This document shows positions 52,578 through 63,999 of a stretch of 64,000 nt of DNA, in pieces. The position numbers and the translations under genes are program-made. The notes under the pieces were generated by a model that ran no database searches, was not told the DNA's origin, and saw only the letters and a program-made list of their open reading frames with translations. Every line of letters starts with the position of its first letter. The first letter of the stretch is position 1. This stretch comes from Heliopora coerulea (Eukaryota > Cnidaria > Anthozoa > Scleralcyonacea > Helioporidae): positions 246,501 to 310,500 of the forward strand of contig JASJOG010000270.1 in assembly GCA_030142905.1 (NCBI GenBank). The letters are read 5' to 3'.

Positions 52578-52928
52578 ATGGACCATAGTACTGCCTTCCA
52601 AAAACTACAAAATCGAGCTGTTAGGGTTATTACTAGGTCTAACTATGACATTAATGCCAACTCTGTCTTGGACAGGCTGAGCTGGGACGATCTTTCCACG
52701 CGCCGGAAGAAGCTTAAGGCAGTTTTAATGTTTCTGACAATTAAAGGACCTGCGCCACCGTACTTACAAAATTTATATACCTTCCGCAACACAAATTACA
52801 ACATGAGAAATGCAGAAAATAAATTGAATCTGCCCAAGCCACGTACAAACTATTTAAAATGTAGTTTCAATTATACTGGGGCACTTTTGTGGACTAACCT
52901 GCCTCACAACTTACGTACAATAGATTAA
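52578..52928 (+). pseudogene. L2/CR1-like reverse transcriptase C-terminal fragment
   Basis: Open for 116 codons. AFQKLQNRAVRVITRSNYD, then RRKKLKAVLMF, then NLPKPRTNYLKCSFNYTGAL and WTNLPHNLR is the conserved C-terminal domain after the RT of L2/CR1-type elements. The element at 61916-64000 has the same block (KLQNRAARIITRSSYD, YSGPVLWNNLPSSIK). The RT itself is missing, so it is 5' truncated, as usual for LINEs. The AT-rich sequence to about 53150 is probably its 3' untranslated tail. Confidence 0.8.
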
Positions 52929-55900
52929 CTTTGGCAGTTTAAAAAGGCAATTGATCAAAACAATAATGGATAATCGGACCCTCACACGGCAATCTTGTAA
53001 ATCAGTATCTTTAACTTAGTTGTATAGCTTATAAACTTTTAACTCCGTGATGTAATGTAGTACAATAATATGGTACAGTAATATGGTAGTGTATTTATGT
53101 ATTTGTCCTGTAATATAGTTGTATAAAAAACCTTGACCAGCCGACAACTTCAAAAAATATAAGAGAAAGCAAATTCCGAAAAAGAAGGCCATCTTTTAAC
53201 ATAAGATTTAAGTTAATGAAAGATGAAAATTGTGAAATGGTGATATTTCGATTTTATTGCAAAATCATCTTCAGACCAAGTGAACTAACATAAGCGGACC
53301 TAAGGTTTATATATACAGTCTAGAGGTAGATTTAGTGGCTTTCTCCTTATCTTGAGGTTTCCGTCATAGCTTTAATACCCAAATTACCGTTCAGAATGTC
53401 TTTGACAGTCGTCCACATTAGCCGTCTAAATATTTCAAACATAAATAAGGAACTTGGCTTCGAAGGCTGCTTTCTCAATGAATAACAGCACTGATTGAAC
53501 TTCCTCGAGGCATGTTCGTTATTGATGGTTCTACATGGAAAACGTAGTACCAATCGCAAATAAAATTATTGGTAATGCTATTCAGACGTTATTTCAGAAA
53601 AGAAGTGTATCAGTACTGCAGGAATTCCTAGAGAAAACCTCCACTAGTGGGTCGTAGAAGGGCGCCTAAGGCGCCTCGCGATGTGTCTGCTTAAGCGTGC
53701 GTTCTCGGTATTTATCTCGTACATGAATGCCAAACACAAAATATACCAATCATGGACGTCTATCACAAACTTTAATCACATGTAATTGGAAAACACTGAA
53801 AATATGATTTCTTTAACAATAATAAAATAAATACGGTATTTAATCCTGTAAGCGCCCTGAATGCTTATGAAATTTTACCATTTCCAATGTAAGCGCTCGT
53901 TTATATGGAGGCCTGTATAGAGCCACTCATTAGAGAGGGACACTCACTTTGAAATGTGTATAATGGAGGTTCTCATCTCCAATTCCGTACGTAATGGCGA
54001 AAATGGAATATTAAAACTAAAATTTTATTCGTATCATTGTATTGCTGCTAGTTTTAAAACGAGCAGGGGCGCTCATTTTAGAGGAGCGCTGCATTAAAGA
54101 TTCATGTTATTGGGGTTGCGTTCATTAGAGTTAATCAACTGGGATGCAAAACATATTTAATGCTTACAGAATAATATTGAAAAAAAAATTCTGATTGCTT
54201 CATCTAGCCAAGATTCTTGACTAGATGGTTCAACGATTAAGGCACTGAACTGTTAATACACACAGCGAGTGGTCAGAAATTTTCAACCCCGTTGCGATCC
54301 CCAGCCTCATCCTCGAGACGTAAACTCTTCCATTCAAAGGACTTCTTAATTAGCGTAGCATTCTCTCAGTTTCTGTGTACTAGAAGTATTAACCCTTTCC
54401 GGTCAAAGATGTCTCCTTGACGCGTGAAATAGTAAAATTAAAAGGTCAGGGATGGAATGACAATAATTAATACCACTGTAAATATTATGAACACGAGAGT
54501 GCTTACATTTGCAGAAACTTTCTGACCACCTTTAATTCCCAGCTGCCAACTGGCAATCAAATCTGAGATCTCTGATTTAAATGTATCAGCGTTATAACAA
54601 CTAAGCTAGTAAACAGAATCTGGCTTACAAGCTGCATTAGAAGACATCGCATCTTCACGTTTAGCTGAGCTTAGATGCTTTCGCGCCGCGGAATAGGAGA
54701 CTAAGGTGAGTATTTAAAATAGCTCTTATATACATGACTAATTTAACACTACGGAGTTTTCCGCAGCTCAGCTGGTTATCGCACATATATAACCTTTCTA
54801 TGACGAACTGTTACTTTGAAATTAAATTCTATTTAAATAGGAATGAAAGCATTAGGTTGAAAAAAAAAAGAACCAAAATATCGCTCAGGCTGCAATTGGC
54901 AGCTTATTTTCAAATCAAGAAAACGATCTCTAGTTTTGGTCAGTATGTGGAGAAGATTTACATGTAAAGTAATCGAAACGATTTCTGCCTTCTCCCGCCA
55001 GGAAACGAATCCAAGTTATCTGAGTAAGCCTAACAGTGTTCGAACCATTAAAACTATTGAGAGACACTTTCGAGCTGTCCGTAATTTCAAGCAATCACTT
55101 TTGACCGTGTGTACTGGTAAATAATACATCTTCGCTTCACGACAGTTCAAGTAAACCAGTACCCCTCAGTTCAAAGGCTTCCTCGAGAAGAAAACGGAAG
55201 CATTCTCACAGCTCTTTTGTACGTAAGATATTATTACAGTCATTAATTCGGGCGGAGAAAATTTTCATGTACATGGTTAATTAAAGTTCACTTATTGCTT
55301 CAGCAGGTAATATCATGGTTACTTCGGTTTTCATTGTTCCGAGAGGGACATTTAATCGTTAAATGCCCAGATCGAACCAGATGCATACAAACATTACGTA
55401 CGATTAGTAACTAATCATACCTAATATTTATGCATTAGGTACGATTAGTTACTAATCATACCTTATGTTTATACAGAAGGTTTGGCTACAGATATGTCCC
55501 TCATATTCACTCATCAGAACATCATTCCTGTAGCACTTCATTTCGGTAATTAGTTCCATGGCTTTTCTTAACTTCTAAAGCAAATCTACTTAGCCAGTAG
55601 TTCATTTCTTCAAAAGTTATCTCTTCCAGCTTTGCAACAAATGGAAATCTAGAGTCTTCTGGTTCGAAATCTCGAGACTCAATGTTCCTTTCTTACGACC
55701 GTTTATTATAACAACTGCTGCTCCAGCGTGTATGTCTTTTAGTATTCTTTCGCACAGTGCTTTCTCTTGTATTCTGGACATCTCTTTCTTCCACAAAAGT
55801 AAAACGTTGATCCGACATACTCGCTGTCGTTTAACTTCATAAATTTTACTCAAATTGCACTGCGGAAAACACCACATCAAGGCTAAGTATTTATGCTAAA

Positions 55901-55950
55901 CTCCCTAAGATTTCAACAGAATAACTAACATTTAGATGAAGTGAGTGAGA
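52929..55950. other. No recognised gene (3 kb)
   Basis: Contains a repeated inverted word pair (acgattagtaactaatcata and similar) at 55398-55472. A minus-strand opening at 55617-55880 (87 codons) is unassigned. Nothing else supported. Confidence 0.4.
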
Positions 55951-56109
55951 GTTAATCACCGAGAACGGAGGCTCTTAGCCAGATACAACCCGAAGGGACG
56001 TGACCCGAGGAATGCATCCCGAGGGGCCGTAGGCCCCAAGGGATGCTTTCCGAGGACTACGCTCCCGAGGGATGGATCTGGCTAAGAGCCGACGTTCGAG
56101 GTGATTAAC
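55951..56109. repeat. 159-bp fold-back with cccgagg words
   Basis: gttaatcaccgagaacgg at the left and its imperfect inverse (ttcgaggtgattaac) at the right continue through ggctcttagccagat on both arms. The centre is GC-rich with repeated cccgagg and ggatgc words. It lies 190 bp upstream of the Crypton reading frame. Confidence 0.7.
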
Positions 56110-57137
56110 TGACTTATTACATGATTGACAAGGTTTTCTCAAAATGACAATGATAAACAAGGAAATCAAGTGGCAAAACAAAAGAACTGGTGTGGCGTGT
56201 GACATGAGAAAAAAAAATTCAAATACAACAAGAAACCATTTTAAGCAATAAAATAACATTCGGTTAGCCTTAAAAGTCGAGAACAAACTCATAAAAATGG
56301 AGAGCGAGGACGATGAAAGCTTAACGGGTTTGACGCAGAGCACCTTTCCAGCGCCGCCTTCCGTCCCTACTTGTGACTTATTTGAGGGTATTTTTGAGGC
56401 TCAGAATTTTGATGCATCTACAACAGCATGTGTTGGTTTAGCAAGCGACAGAGAGTTCAACGAACCGTTAGAATATCGAAGGCCGGAACACACACACAAA
56501 AAATATTGCTTGTGACTGACGAACAACTGGAGAATATTAAAGAAAGCAGAATTCCGAATAATACGAAAAGTAATACTAATTGGGCTGTTGGTGTTTGGCA
56601 CGACTGGGCGAGGGAGAGAAACGCTAGAATAAAAGAATTAGGCGTTAATGATATACTTGTAAACCCCAACATTGTAAAAACGACTGATGAGGAACTGAGG
56701 TATTGGTTTGCCAAGTTCGTCGTTGAGGTTCGCAAGAAAGGTGATAAAGGAGAACATTACCCACCGGCAACGCTCTATCAGTTATGCTGTGGGCTGCTAC
56801 GATTCTTGCAAAATAATGGGCGTCCAGCCCTCAACATATTTGAGGATCCGACGTTTAAGCATTTTCAAGATACGTTAGATGCCGAAATGAAGCTCCTTAC
56901 TGAATGAGGTGTTGGTGCAAGTGTTCGGCAAGCGGCAGCATTTTCAGAAGATCAAGAAGAACTTTTGTGGAATTTAAATCTTCTCGGAGCCCATTCAGCA
57001 AGCACGTTGCTCAGCACGATGGTGTTCTTAATTGGCAAGAATTTCTCACTCAGAAGTGGAAAAGAACATCGCCGTTGGAAGTTCAGTCAACTTACATGGG
57101 AGCCTTCATGTGGAGATGAGCCTGAGAAACTTATATA

Positions 57138-58282
57138 CCTTACTCGTATTAAAATTCGCGCAGTACTAGAATTCGCGCACGCATAGTTGCGCGAATTTTA
57201 GTACTGCGCGAAATATAATTAGCGCGAAAAGCAGAGTGGTGTAACATGAGACAAAATCATTTGGTTTATTTATGCAAACACATATGATATATGTTTTAAA
57301 GTATAAAATTAAAAATAAAAATCGGTGCCACCCTAAATTCAATTTTCCAAAAGAATTCCACGTTACCCACACGGAAAATCATTGGTCAAATGAGAAGAAA
57401 GTAATGGAATTGGTCAATCATGTTCTTATCCCCTATGTGAAGCAAATAAGAGAAGAGCTTGGTTTTCGCACCACAAAAGAATGGGTTTTGGTCGAGGATG
57501 TTTTTAGAGCACATTGGACGGATGCAGTAAAAAAGATCGTTTCCGACAATAACGGCATGATGGTACCTGTTCCCAACAACATGACATCATACCTGCAACC
57601 CCTAGATTTAACGGTCAATCGCTCTTGCAAAGCTTTCCTACAAAATCAGGCGCAAAAATGGTACTCAGAGCAAGTCCAAGCCCAAATCATGAATGGTATT
57701 CAGCCCCATAAAGTGTGTGTTGACTTGCGAATAAGTGTGCTCAAACCACTTCACGCAAAATGGGTAGTGCAGTTCTACGACTACATGCGATCTAACAAGG
57801 ATATCATTCTCAAAGGTTGGCAACGATCAGGTGTGAGCGCCGCATTGGAGGAGCCACAACGAAAAGAGTATCCTTTTGAACTCTAAAATGTTGTGAAAAA
57901 TTAAGTTTTAGGCAAATGAGAGTTCTTCGTTAAAATTTTTAGTATTTGTTGGTATTCTGAATTCATGCTTTGTTATTATCATGAATTTTTTCTTACATTG
58001 TATACTTTTGACAATAATTTTTTTACTTGAGACAAGCCAAATCGTTGTTTGACCAAATTTGGACAAGTTATATTTGTTGATAAAAAAATAATCTTGATAA
58101 ATGCGTAAATTGCTTCTATTAATCTGACCGAAAAGAACGAACAAAAAAATTCTTACGTGAATTTAAAGCTGTGCGAATTTAAAGCTGCGCGAATAAGTCC
58201 TCAACAGGGTGCGCGAAATTATATCGCTCGAATTTAAAGCTGAGCGAAAATGAGTACCACGCGAATTTTAATACAAGTAAGG
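57138..58282 (+). mobile_element. pogo-like transposon nested in the Crypton
   Basis: Starts ccttactcgtattaaaattc and ends with its inverse with one mismatch in about 23 bp, flanked by TA on both sides. Removing the element and one TA rejoins the Crypton frame as LIYTSFGVKNNL, which proves the border. Both subterminal zones carry repeated gcgcgaattt words in mixed orientation. The only gene is a truncated DDD transposase. Confidence 0.9.
57272..57886 (+). pseudogene. pogo-like DDD transposase, N-terminal part missing
   Basis: 204 codons with no stop. FPKEFHVTHTENHWSNEKK, then VEDVFRAHWTD (second catalytic Asp), then VPNNMTSYLQPLDLTVN (third Asp), then SVLKPLHAKWVVQFYDYM. This is the pogo-superfamily DDE_1 domain of the type abundant in cnidarians. 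The DNA-binding region and the first catalytic Asp are absent, so this copy depends on a helper transposase. The ATG at 57272 lies in unrelated sequence; homology starts near 57325. Confidence 0.85.
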
Positions 58283-59183
58283 TATACGTCTTTCGGAGTA
58301 AAGAACAACTTGGGCGGGCTTAAACATCGGGCGTTTAAGTGAAAGCGTATCGAGCATTACGCAAACGAAGTATGTCCTGAACGTTGTATGGTCTATCTAT
58401 ATAAGAAATATTTGGAGAAATGTCCACCCGAAGCTATGGCCAAGGATGTATTTTACCTCGCTCCTCGGCGAAAATATAGTAATTCTGACGAAGGTATGTT
58501 AATGCTTATTGACTATCGAAATTTTTGCATGATCTCTATCAAAATTAATTCGAAAATATTTCTTTCTCTGTTTAGTCTGGTTCACGTCAAAGCCAGTCGG
58601 CCATAATACGTTGGGTGATACGGTCAAGAATCTGTGCCGGGAAGCTGGAATTCAAGGGTATTACACGAATCACAGCTTGAGGGCAACAACTGCTACTCGT
58701 GGCCTTGAAAAAGGAATTCCTGACAAGTTTATCATGGAAAGAACTGGGCACAGAAATGTCAGATCCTTACAGCAATATCAGAGACCAACCGTTCAAAAGA
58801 AGGTTGAAATGTCGAAAGCGTTTGATTTACCGATAGGTGATAAGGTCAATTCGTACTGCGGGGAAGCGTCAGTAAGGAAAGAATTCAGTAAGAGAGAAAC
58901 AGACAGTGTTGAGATAGGAGGCAAAGTAGAAAAAAAAGTTGAGAATTGTGGATTTAAAAGTGGTGAAAAGAAGGAATTTCAATTTAGTAATTGTACGTTT
59001 TATGTCGGGAATGACTTTAAGGCTTAGATTCATTTTGATGTTTTATGGTTCTATGAAATAATGTTTGGCTTTTGGTTGAGTGAAATGCTGTGAACTATGA
59101 TATTATGAATAGTATAGCTCGGTGTAATTTTAGTACTTGTCAATAGAGACAAGATCTGGCGTAGAATTCCTCATTACAAATTT

Positions 59184-59269
59184 TAGGGTTGTATGTAGTT
59201 ACATCCCTCCTGGCAAGGTTTTATCTAGATACAACCCTGCTAGGAGGGATGTATCTATATACAACCCTT
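59184..59269. repeat. 86-bp fold-back
   Basis: tagggttgtatgtagttaca and its near inverse (tgtatctatatacaaccctt) enclose a short loop. The gggagg/cctccc words recall the sequences at 59840-59900. Confidence 0.65.
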
Positions 59270-59510
59270 GAATACTAATTCAACTCAATTCATCAACCCC
59301 GCTTTTCCCTGCTAAATATCAAATCCCTCCCCGGGCTTGGAGAAAGTTCGACCTTTAACAAGTATTTATGTTAAATAAAGCACTGCGAATAACAAAGAAA
59401 ACCGCGTCGATCATGTAATAATGCATTATAAAATTCCCAATAGTTTCAATAGCAACCCAAAAGTTATAATTTATTCATTTTGAACTTGTTGACTCGCCAA
59501 AAACGTTCCA

Positions 59511-59772
59511 CAGGGTGTCCCAAAAACCCCGAAAACTATTGAAATCACTTATTGTTAAAGTTTGAATGCTCTACGAAAAAGCTTAAGTAAGAAAATTGCC
59601 TTGTAAAGTGCGCGATTTTTTGCCCGTGGGAATTTAAAGCAAATTATAAAATTACTTATATCAATCATTTATGCACTCGTGGGGACCAACTGAGTGCTAA
59701 GGCATTCAAATTCTGACAATTAAATTGTTATTGGTGATTTCAATAGTTTTCGGGGTTTTTTGGGACACCCTG
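59511..59772. repeat. 262-bp mariner-type MITE
   Basis: Starts cagggtgtcccaaaaacccc and ends with the inverse; the pairing continues through gaaaactattgaaatcac, about 38 bp with one indel. The CAGGGTGTCCCA end is typical of mariner elements. TA follows the right end; the left neighbour is CA, probably a mutated TA. Confidence 0.8.
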
Positions 59773-60814
59773 TAGTTTCCTAGTTCCTCGGAAACCGTAA
59801 TATTACGAAGTGATAGCATCGCATTTCGGTTGATTAGTAGTTACATGTCCCTCAAGCCTCGGGAGATTTGGCAAATGTCCCTCGTCTTTCGGGTACATTT
59901 AATTACTAATTAACCTCATGCCATGCTATTACTTGCAAGAATCGACCCTGACACACTCACGATTTTAGTACTTTTTCGCAAATTTTTGAACCATCACTCT
60001 CTCGTCCTCAGTCTGAACAATTTTTTTTTTGTTAGGGTTATATATGCTACAGTCATATTTACTCGGGCTACTTGTGGTAGCCAGAGGCTAGAGCTTTCTA
60101 TGAGGGGATGAGGTTGTCGCAGTTTGCAGATTGGGTGATATTTCCCTACCTCCCACCCGGTTTTGCGAAAATGGAAGCATTTTGCATGGTCGAATTGTTT
60201 TGGACATTTGACCCGTTTGATCGAGTTATCGGTTGGTTTTTTATAAGGAACTTGCAAAGTCATAGTTTGCGATGGTGACTATGCACTCTTTGCTTACATA
60301 TTTATGGACTCGTCAATGTCAACCCCCTCATGAAACCTTAAAGTAATTTTGAGTCGAGTTGTCCAACGATCACCTTCCCCCCTAACCTGCTTGCATCCCT
60401 TAATTTCGAATGGACTGGAGGAGATGGTTTAGCCAAAATATGTGAACTAAACGTTTCTTTAACGAAAGGTCGATAAAATCAGTGGTAACGAACTGGACAG
60501 ATAACCATGTAATATATCACACACGAGGAGTGTTTCATCTGATATCCAAACACCTAGAAATGAGTTGATAAACGAGGCGATAGCCTAGTTTTTTAACGAA
60601 CTTCGAGGTTTTTTGATATCTGATGAAACAGGACTTTCGAATGTATGATATTATATCTCAAACGAATCCGTATTAAAAGAGAAAATCGGGTTTAAATTTG
60701 ACGAAATTCAATGCTAATTAAGATCAGATATCCAAACTACGTCTCGGTACTGATTTTCTTTGTGTTTTGCTCATGAATCATTAATGTATTTAAGATGGAA
60801 TCTTCTTAACCTTT
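59773..60814. other. No recognised gene
   Basis: Includes a short diverged fold-back at about 59830-59915 (words cctcgggag and ctttcgggta). Openings at 59923-60111 and 59994-60263 have no motif. Confidence 0.4.
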
Positions 60815-60890
60815 TTAAAGGTCCGTTTAACACGTGCGATTTTGTACGTTGAGGCTATCATTGTGGTGTATGCAATAAACACATGACAAT
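60815..60890. repeat. Left end of the 32735-type MITE
   Basis: ttaaaggtccgtttaacacg, then gttgaggctatcattgtgg, follows the left 70 bp of the MITE at 32735 and then breaks off at PLE sequence. Confidence 0.5.
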
Positions 60891-61045
60891 CATCAAACAG
60901 CTCCCATCATGTAAAACAGGATCTAGAAAATGCCGCCCATGCTTAGAAGAAAATCTCTTAATCTTGAAGGGACGTATAAAGAACATCCTAAATAAACGAT
61001 CAGAGCTTTTCAGCGCATGCCGACATGTAACACAACACCATCTGT
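60883..61045 (+). pseudogene. Penelope-like element, last 50 codons (copy E)
   Basis: Frame MTIIKQLPSCKTGSRKCRPC, then LEENLLILKGRIKN, ending at a TGA near 61047. It matches the C-terminal end of copy B (IIKQIAAYKTGSKRCNLC). Everything before is missing. It is followed directly by the element's ribozyme. Confidence 0.75.
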
Positions 61046-61085
61046 GAGCTTGCAAATATTATAAATGTGTGAATAATTAAATAAT

Positions 61086-61137
61086 CTGTCAGTTGCCTGA
61101 TGATCGCCTGAGCGCGTGAAACTCAGAGTAGAGACAG
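61086..61137 (+). ncRNA. Hammerhead ribozyme (type I) of PLE copy E
   Basis: CTGTC (61086-61090) pairs with GACAG (61133-61137) as helix I. CTGATGA (61097-61103) is followed by helix II CGC-CTGA-GCG and then GAAA (61118-61121). A short helix III, ACTC and GAGT, closes before the cleavage-site A near 61130. All core bases of the hammerhead are present. The very short helix III is usual for PLE ribozymes, which may cut best as dimers. Confidence 0.8.
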
Positions 61138-61195
61138 CAAAAAAAATTTTGTCTATTTTACTTCTTATGTATATATATATATATACACATATATA

Positions 61196-61808
61196 TACGT
61201 GAACGTTTAGGTTTACGAAATACGAAGAGGACTCAATAACGTACAGAAAGAGCAAATATTATAAGAATGCTTAACCAAGGACATAGTATACAAAGCATCA
61301 GTCACAACATGGAACACGAACACCACAAAACACAACATAACGATGACATCTAAGACATTCAAAGAGCGATATCGTAACCATACTAAGTCTTTTCAACACA
61401 TAAAATGTTCTAATGAAACGGAGCTTTCTAAACACATTTGGAATTTGAAAAACAACAAACAAGATTTCACCATAAAATGGTCTATTTTAAAACACGCTAT
61501 TTCATATTCAGGAGGATCAGAACGATGTAATTTATGTTTAGATGAAAAATTTCTATTTTGAAAGTAAAAGATAAAGATAACTTGCTAAACAAAAGATCGG
61601 AAATAGTTTCGGCCTGCCCACACAAGGTCAAGTTCCGCATAAACAACCTAAAACAAAAACAAAATCCCCCTATTGTTTCACGCCCTAACGCCCACATTCC
61701 GACCTACGCATAAAAAGCTTCCTGTTTTCGAAGTTCGTCAGTCACCTGAAGATTCTTTCCCCAGATGAAACAGGCTGTAGTGACCTTTTGAGGTAAGCGA
61801 TATATATA
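61196..61808 (+). mobile_element. Penelope-like element 3' fragment (copy D)
   Basis: Begins with the terminal word found at copy C (cgtgaacgtttaggtttacg) and after 66 bp jumps into the endonuclease region: CLTKDIVYKASVTT, then MTSKTFKERYRNHTKSFQH, then SGGSERCNLCLDEKFLF and a stop at 61559-61561. The 3' arm then matches copy C to about 61808. The nuclease YIG is changed to NIT here, so it is inactive. The left inverted arm of copy C is absent. Confidence 0.82.
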
Positions 61809-61821
61809 TATATATATATAT

Positions 61822-61858
<37 letters not shown>

Positions 61859-61915
61859 CAGACTGACGGACAGACAGACAGACGGACAGACGGAAAGATA
61901 GACAGACAGACAAAC
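61800..61915. repeat. (TA)n-(GATA)n-(GACA)n microsatellite
   Basis: An (AT) run, then GATA units, then mixed GACA/GACG units. It sits between the PLE 3' end and the LINE 3' end, both of which tend to insert at or create such tracts. Confidence 0.95.
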
Positions 61916-62070
61916 AGAGAATTTTATTTGAAAACGGTAGTTCCTTCAATTTTACAGAATTGCTTTCCAAGGAAACCGTTTTAGAAAAAAGATAAAATTG
62001 AAAAAGTCAAAAACTTAAATTAATATGTCTATTTACATATATAATTATTTAGTAACTATTTACAAAAAAT

Positions 62071-63999
62071 TTACTGATCAAAGTCATAAGATTTTATAGA
62101 GTTTTTGAAAGTGTTTAAAGAAGATGTAGATTTTATCGATGATGGTAAATTGTTCCATAATACTGGACCACTGTATGCTAAACTGCGTTTTGAGTATTCG
62201 GTTCGGGGTAATGGAATTTTAAGATTTACATCCGAATTTCTCAAATTGTAACCATGAGTCTCATTGACAAACAAAAACAATTCTTTTAAGTGATCAGGAG
62301 CATTACCATTTACAATTTTATACATCATATTGGCTTTTGTTTGGTTTCTCCTGGATTCTAGGTTACACCAGTTTAATGAATTAAGAATGGTGGTTGACCT
62401 AATATCATAGCTTGATCGAGTTATAATACGAGCAGCTCTATTTTGGAGTTTTTGAAGCTTGCTCTTTAAGACAATGCCACAATTTCCCTATATAAGACAA
62501 CAGTAATCAAAATGGGGGGATATGAGTGCATTGCATACTTCGATCAAATTAGGTAATGGAAGGAAATCTCGTAATTGACGAAGCATCCTCAAACCCTTTA
62601 GAACTTTTGGAATAATTATTTCATTCACATGAGTATCCCAAAGAAGTTTGTCATCTATCATAACACCTAGCAACTTAGATTTTGTGACTCTTTTAATAGC
62701 TTCATTATCAAGTTTAATTTTAGGATCCGTTGTGAATTGATTAAGTCGATAACTAGAAGCTATTGCAATAAACTCTGTTTTTGTAGAATTAGCATATAGT
62801 TCATTTGCACAGAGCCATGTATGGAGATTTTTAAGATCATAATTTAAAATACTTTGAAGATCATCTACAGTTTCAGCAGAAGCAGTAATTTGTGTATCAT
62901 CTGCATACATACCAGGAGTGGTAGATGTCAAACAGTTTGGAAGGTCATTGATGTATAATAAAAATAATAGTGCACCTAAGATGGACCCTGAGGAATTCCT
63001 GTAGTAATAGGTGTGAATTCGGACTGAACACCATTGACCATACAACACTGATGCCTGTCATCTAGGTATGAAGTGAACCATTCTAACGAAGTGTTATTCA
63101 TTCCATACAGACTCAAATTTTTCAACAGAATTGTATGGTCTACAGAGTCAAAGGCTTTACTTAAGTCAATGAGAACTACTCCATTAATGTAGCCACAATC
63201 AATATTTTTATACCAATTTTCAGTAGTTTGTAAGAGACCAGTGACAGTGGAGTTTCCAGACCTAAATCCCGATTGAAACTTACTTAGAATATTATTTTCA
63301 TTCAAGTAATGATATATGGGTAGATGAACGATCTTCAAGCTCGATACTCAGAAAATGATTTCTGAGCCCCAGACAGGGATCGAACCCGCAACCTTCTGAT
63401 GACCGGTTAGATGCTCCAACCATTGAGCTACCGAGACTCGGATGGTGAGCTGAGGTGTAAATTTGAAATATATGTGCGACCTAAGCGGAAGCCACTATAT
63501 ATTAATAATGATTGAAGTAGTTTGATGTTAGAGAAACATGAGAGCTTGGATATATTAAGGTAGATGAACGATCTTCAAGCTCGATACTCGATACTCTCAT
63601 GTTTTTCTAACATCAAACTGCTTGAATCATTATTAAAATATAGTGGCTTCCACTTAGATCGCACATATATATCAAATTTGTACCTTAGCTCACCATCTGA
63701 GTCTCGGTAGCTCAATGGTTAGAGCGTCTAACCGTCATCGGAAGGTTGCGGGTTCGATCCCCGTCTGGGGCACAGAAATCATTTTCTGAGTATCGAGCTT
63801 GAAGATCGTTCATCTACCTTAATATACCCAAGCTCTCATGTTTCTCTAACATCAAACTGAGTAATGATATACTTGATTGAAAATAAGTTTTTCAAGGACT
63901 TTAGCTACAACTGGCAGCACAGAGATAGGTCGATAGTTATTTGGATCATCCTTGGCATTACCCTTATGAGCCGGAAAGACCTTTGCATTTTTCCACCTA
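62071..63999 (-). pseudogene. L2/CR1-like reverse transcriptase with C-terminal domain
   Basis: Read downward from 63999: YRPISVLPVVAKVLEK, the insertion, FQSGFRSGNSTVTG, LIDLSKAFDSVDH (first catalytic Asp), GIPQG, a one-base deletion near 62992, ILGALLFLLYINDLPN, MYADDTQI (catalytic Asp pair), LGVMIDDKL, and FDYCCLI followed by a stop (62488) where Trp is usual. The C-terminal domain then continues (KLQNRAARIITRSSYD, YSGPVLWNNLPSSIK) to about 62071. The enzyme would copy element RNA onto nicked chromosomal DNA. Only one frameshift, one nonsense change and the insertion are seen, so decay is moderate. Confidence 0.88.
63317..63859. repeat. Palindromic tRNA-derived repeat, copy 3
   Basis: A 543-bp fold-back inserted in the LINE. 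agtaatgatata stands on both sides (63305-63316 and 63860-63871), an exact 12-bp duplication, and the LINE frame resumes across it. A minus-strand tRNA-like unit lies at 63366-63437 and a + strand unit at 63701-63771, both with A and B boxes. The centre of symmetry is near 63590. The left end starts at tagatgaacgatcttcaag and the right end at gtttctctaacatcaaactg, as in copy 2. Confidence 0.88.

Larger units (their letters stand above)
56297..59027 (+). pseudogene. Crypton tyrosine recombinase, split by a nested transposon
   Basis: Crypton-type (DUF3504) tyrosine recombinase, related to the parents of KIAA1958 and ZMYM genes. Order: an acidic start from ATG 56297; a frameshift near 56495 in a CA/A run; an N-terminal helical domain (NWAVGVWHDWARERN); a TGA at 56905; the first catalytic region NFSLRSGKEHRRW; the nested element 57138-58282; FGVKNNLGGLKHRAF; a TGA at 58340-58342; an intron at about 58495-58576 (acceptor ctctgtttag); then VGHNTLG, NHSLRATTATR and ERTGHRNVRSLQQYQRP. 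The Arg, His-x-x-Arg, His and Tyr residues all remain. It would cut and rejoin DNA by a Tyr-linked intermediate; this copy is dead. Confidence 0.88.
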
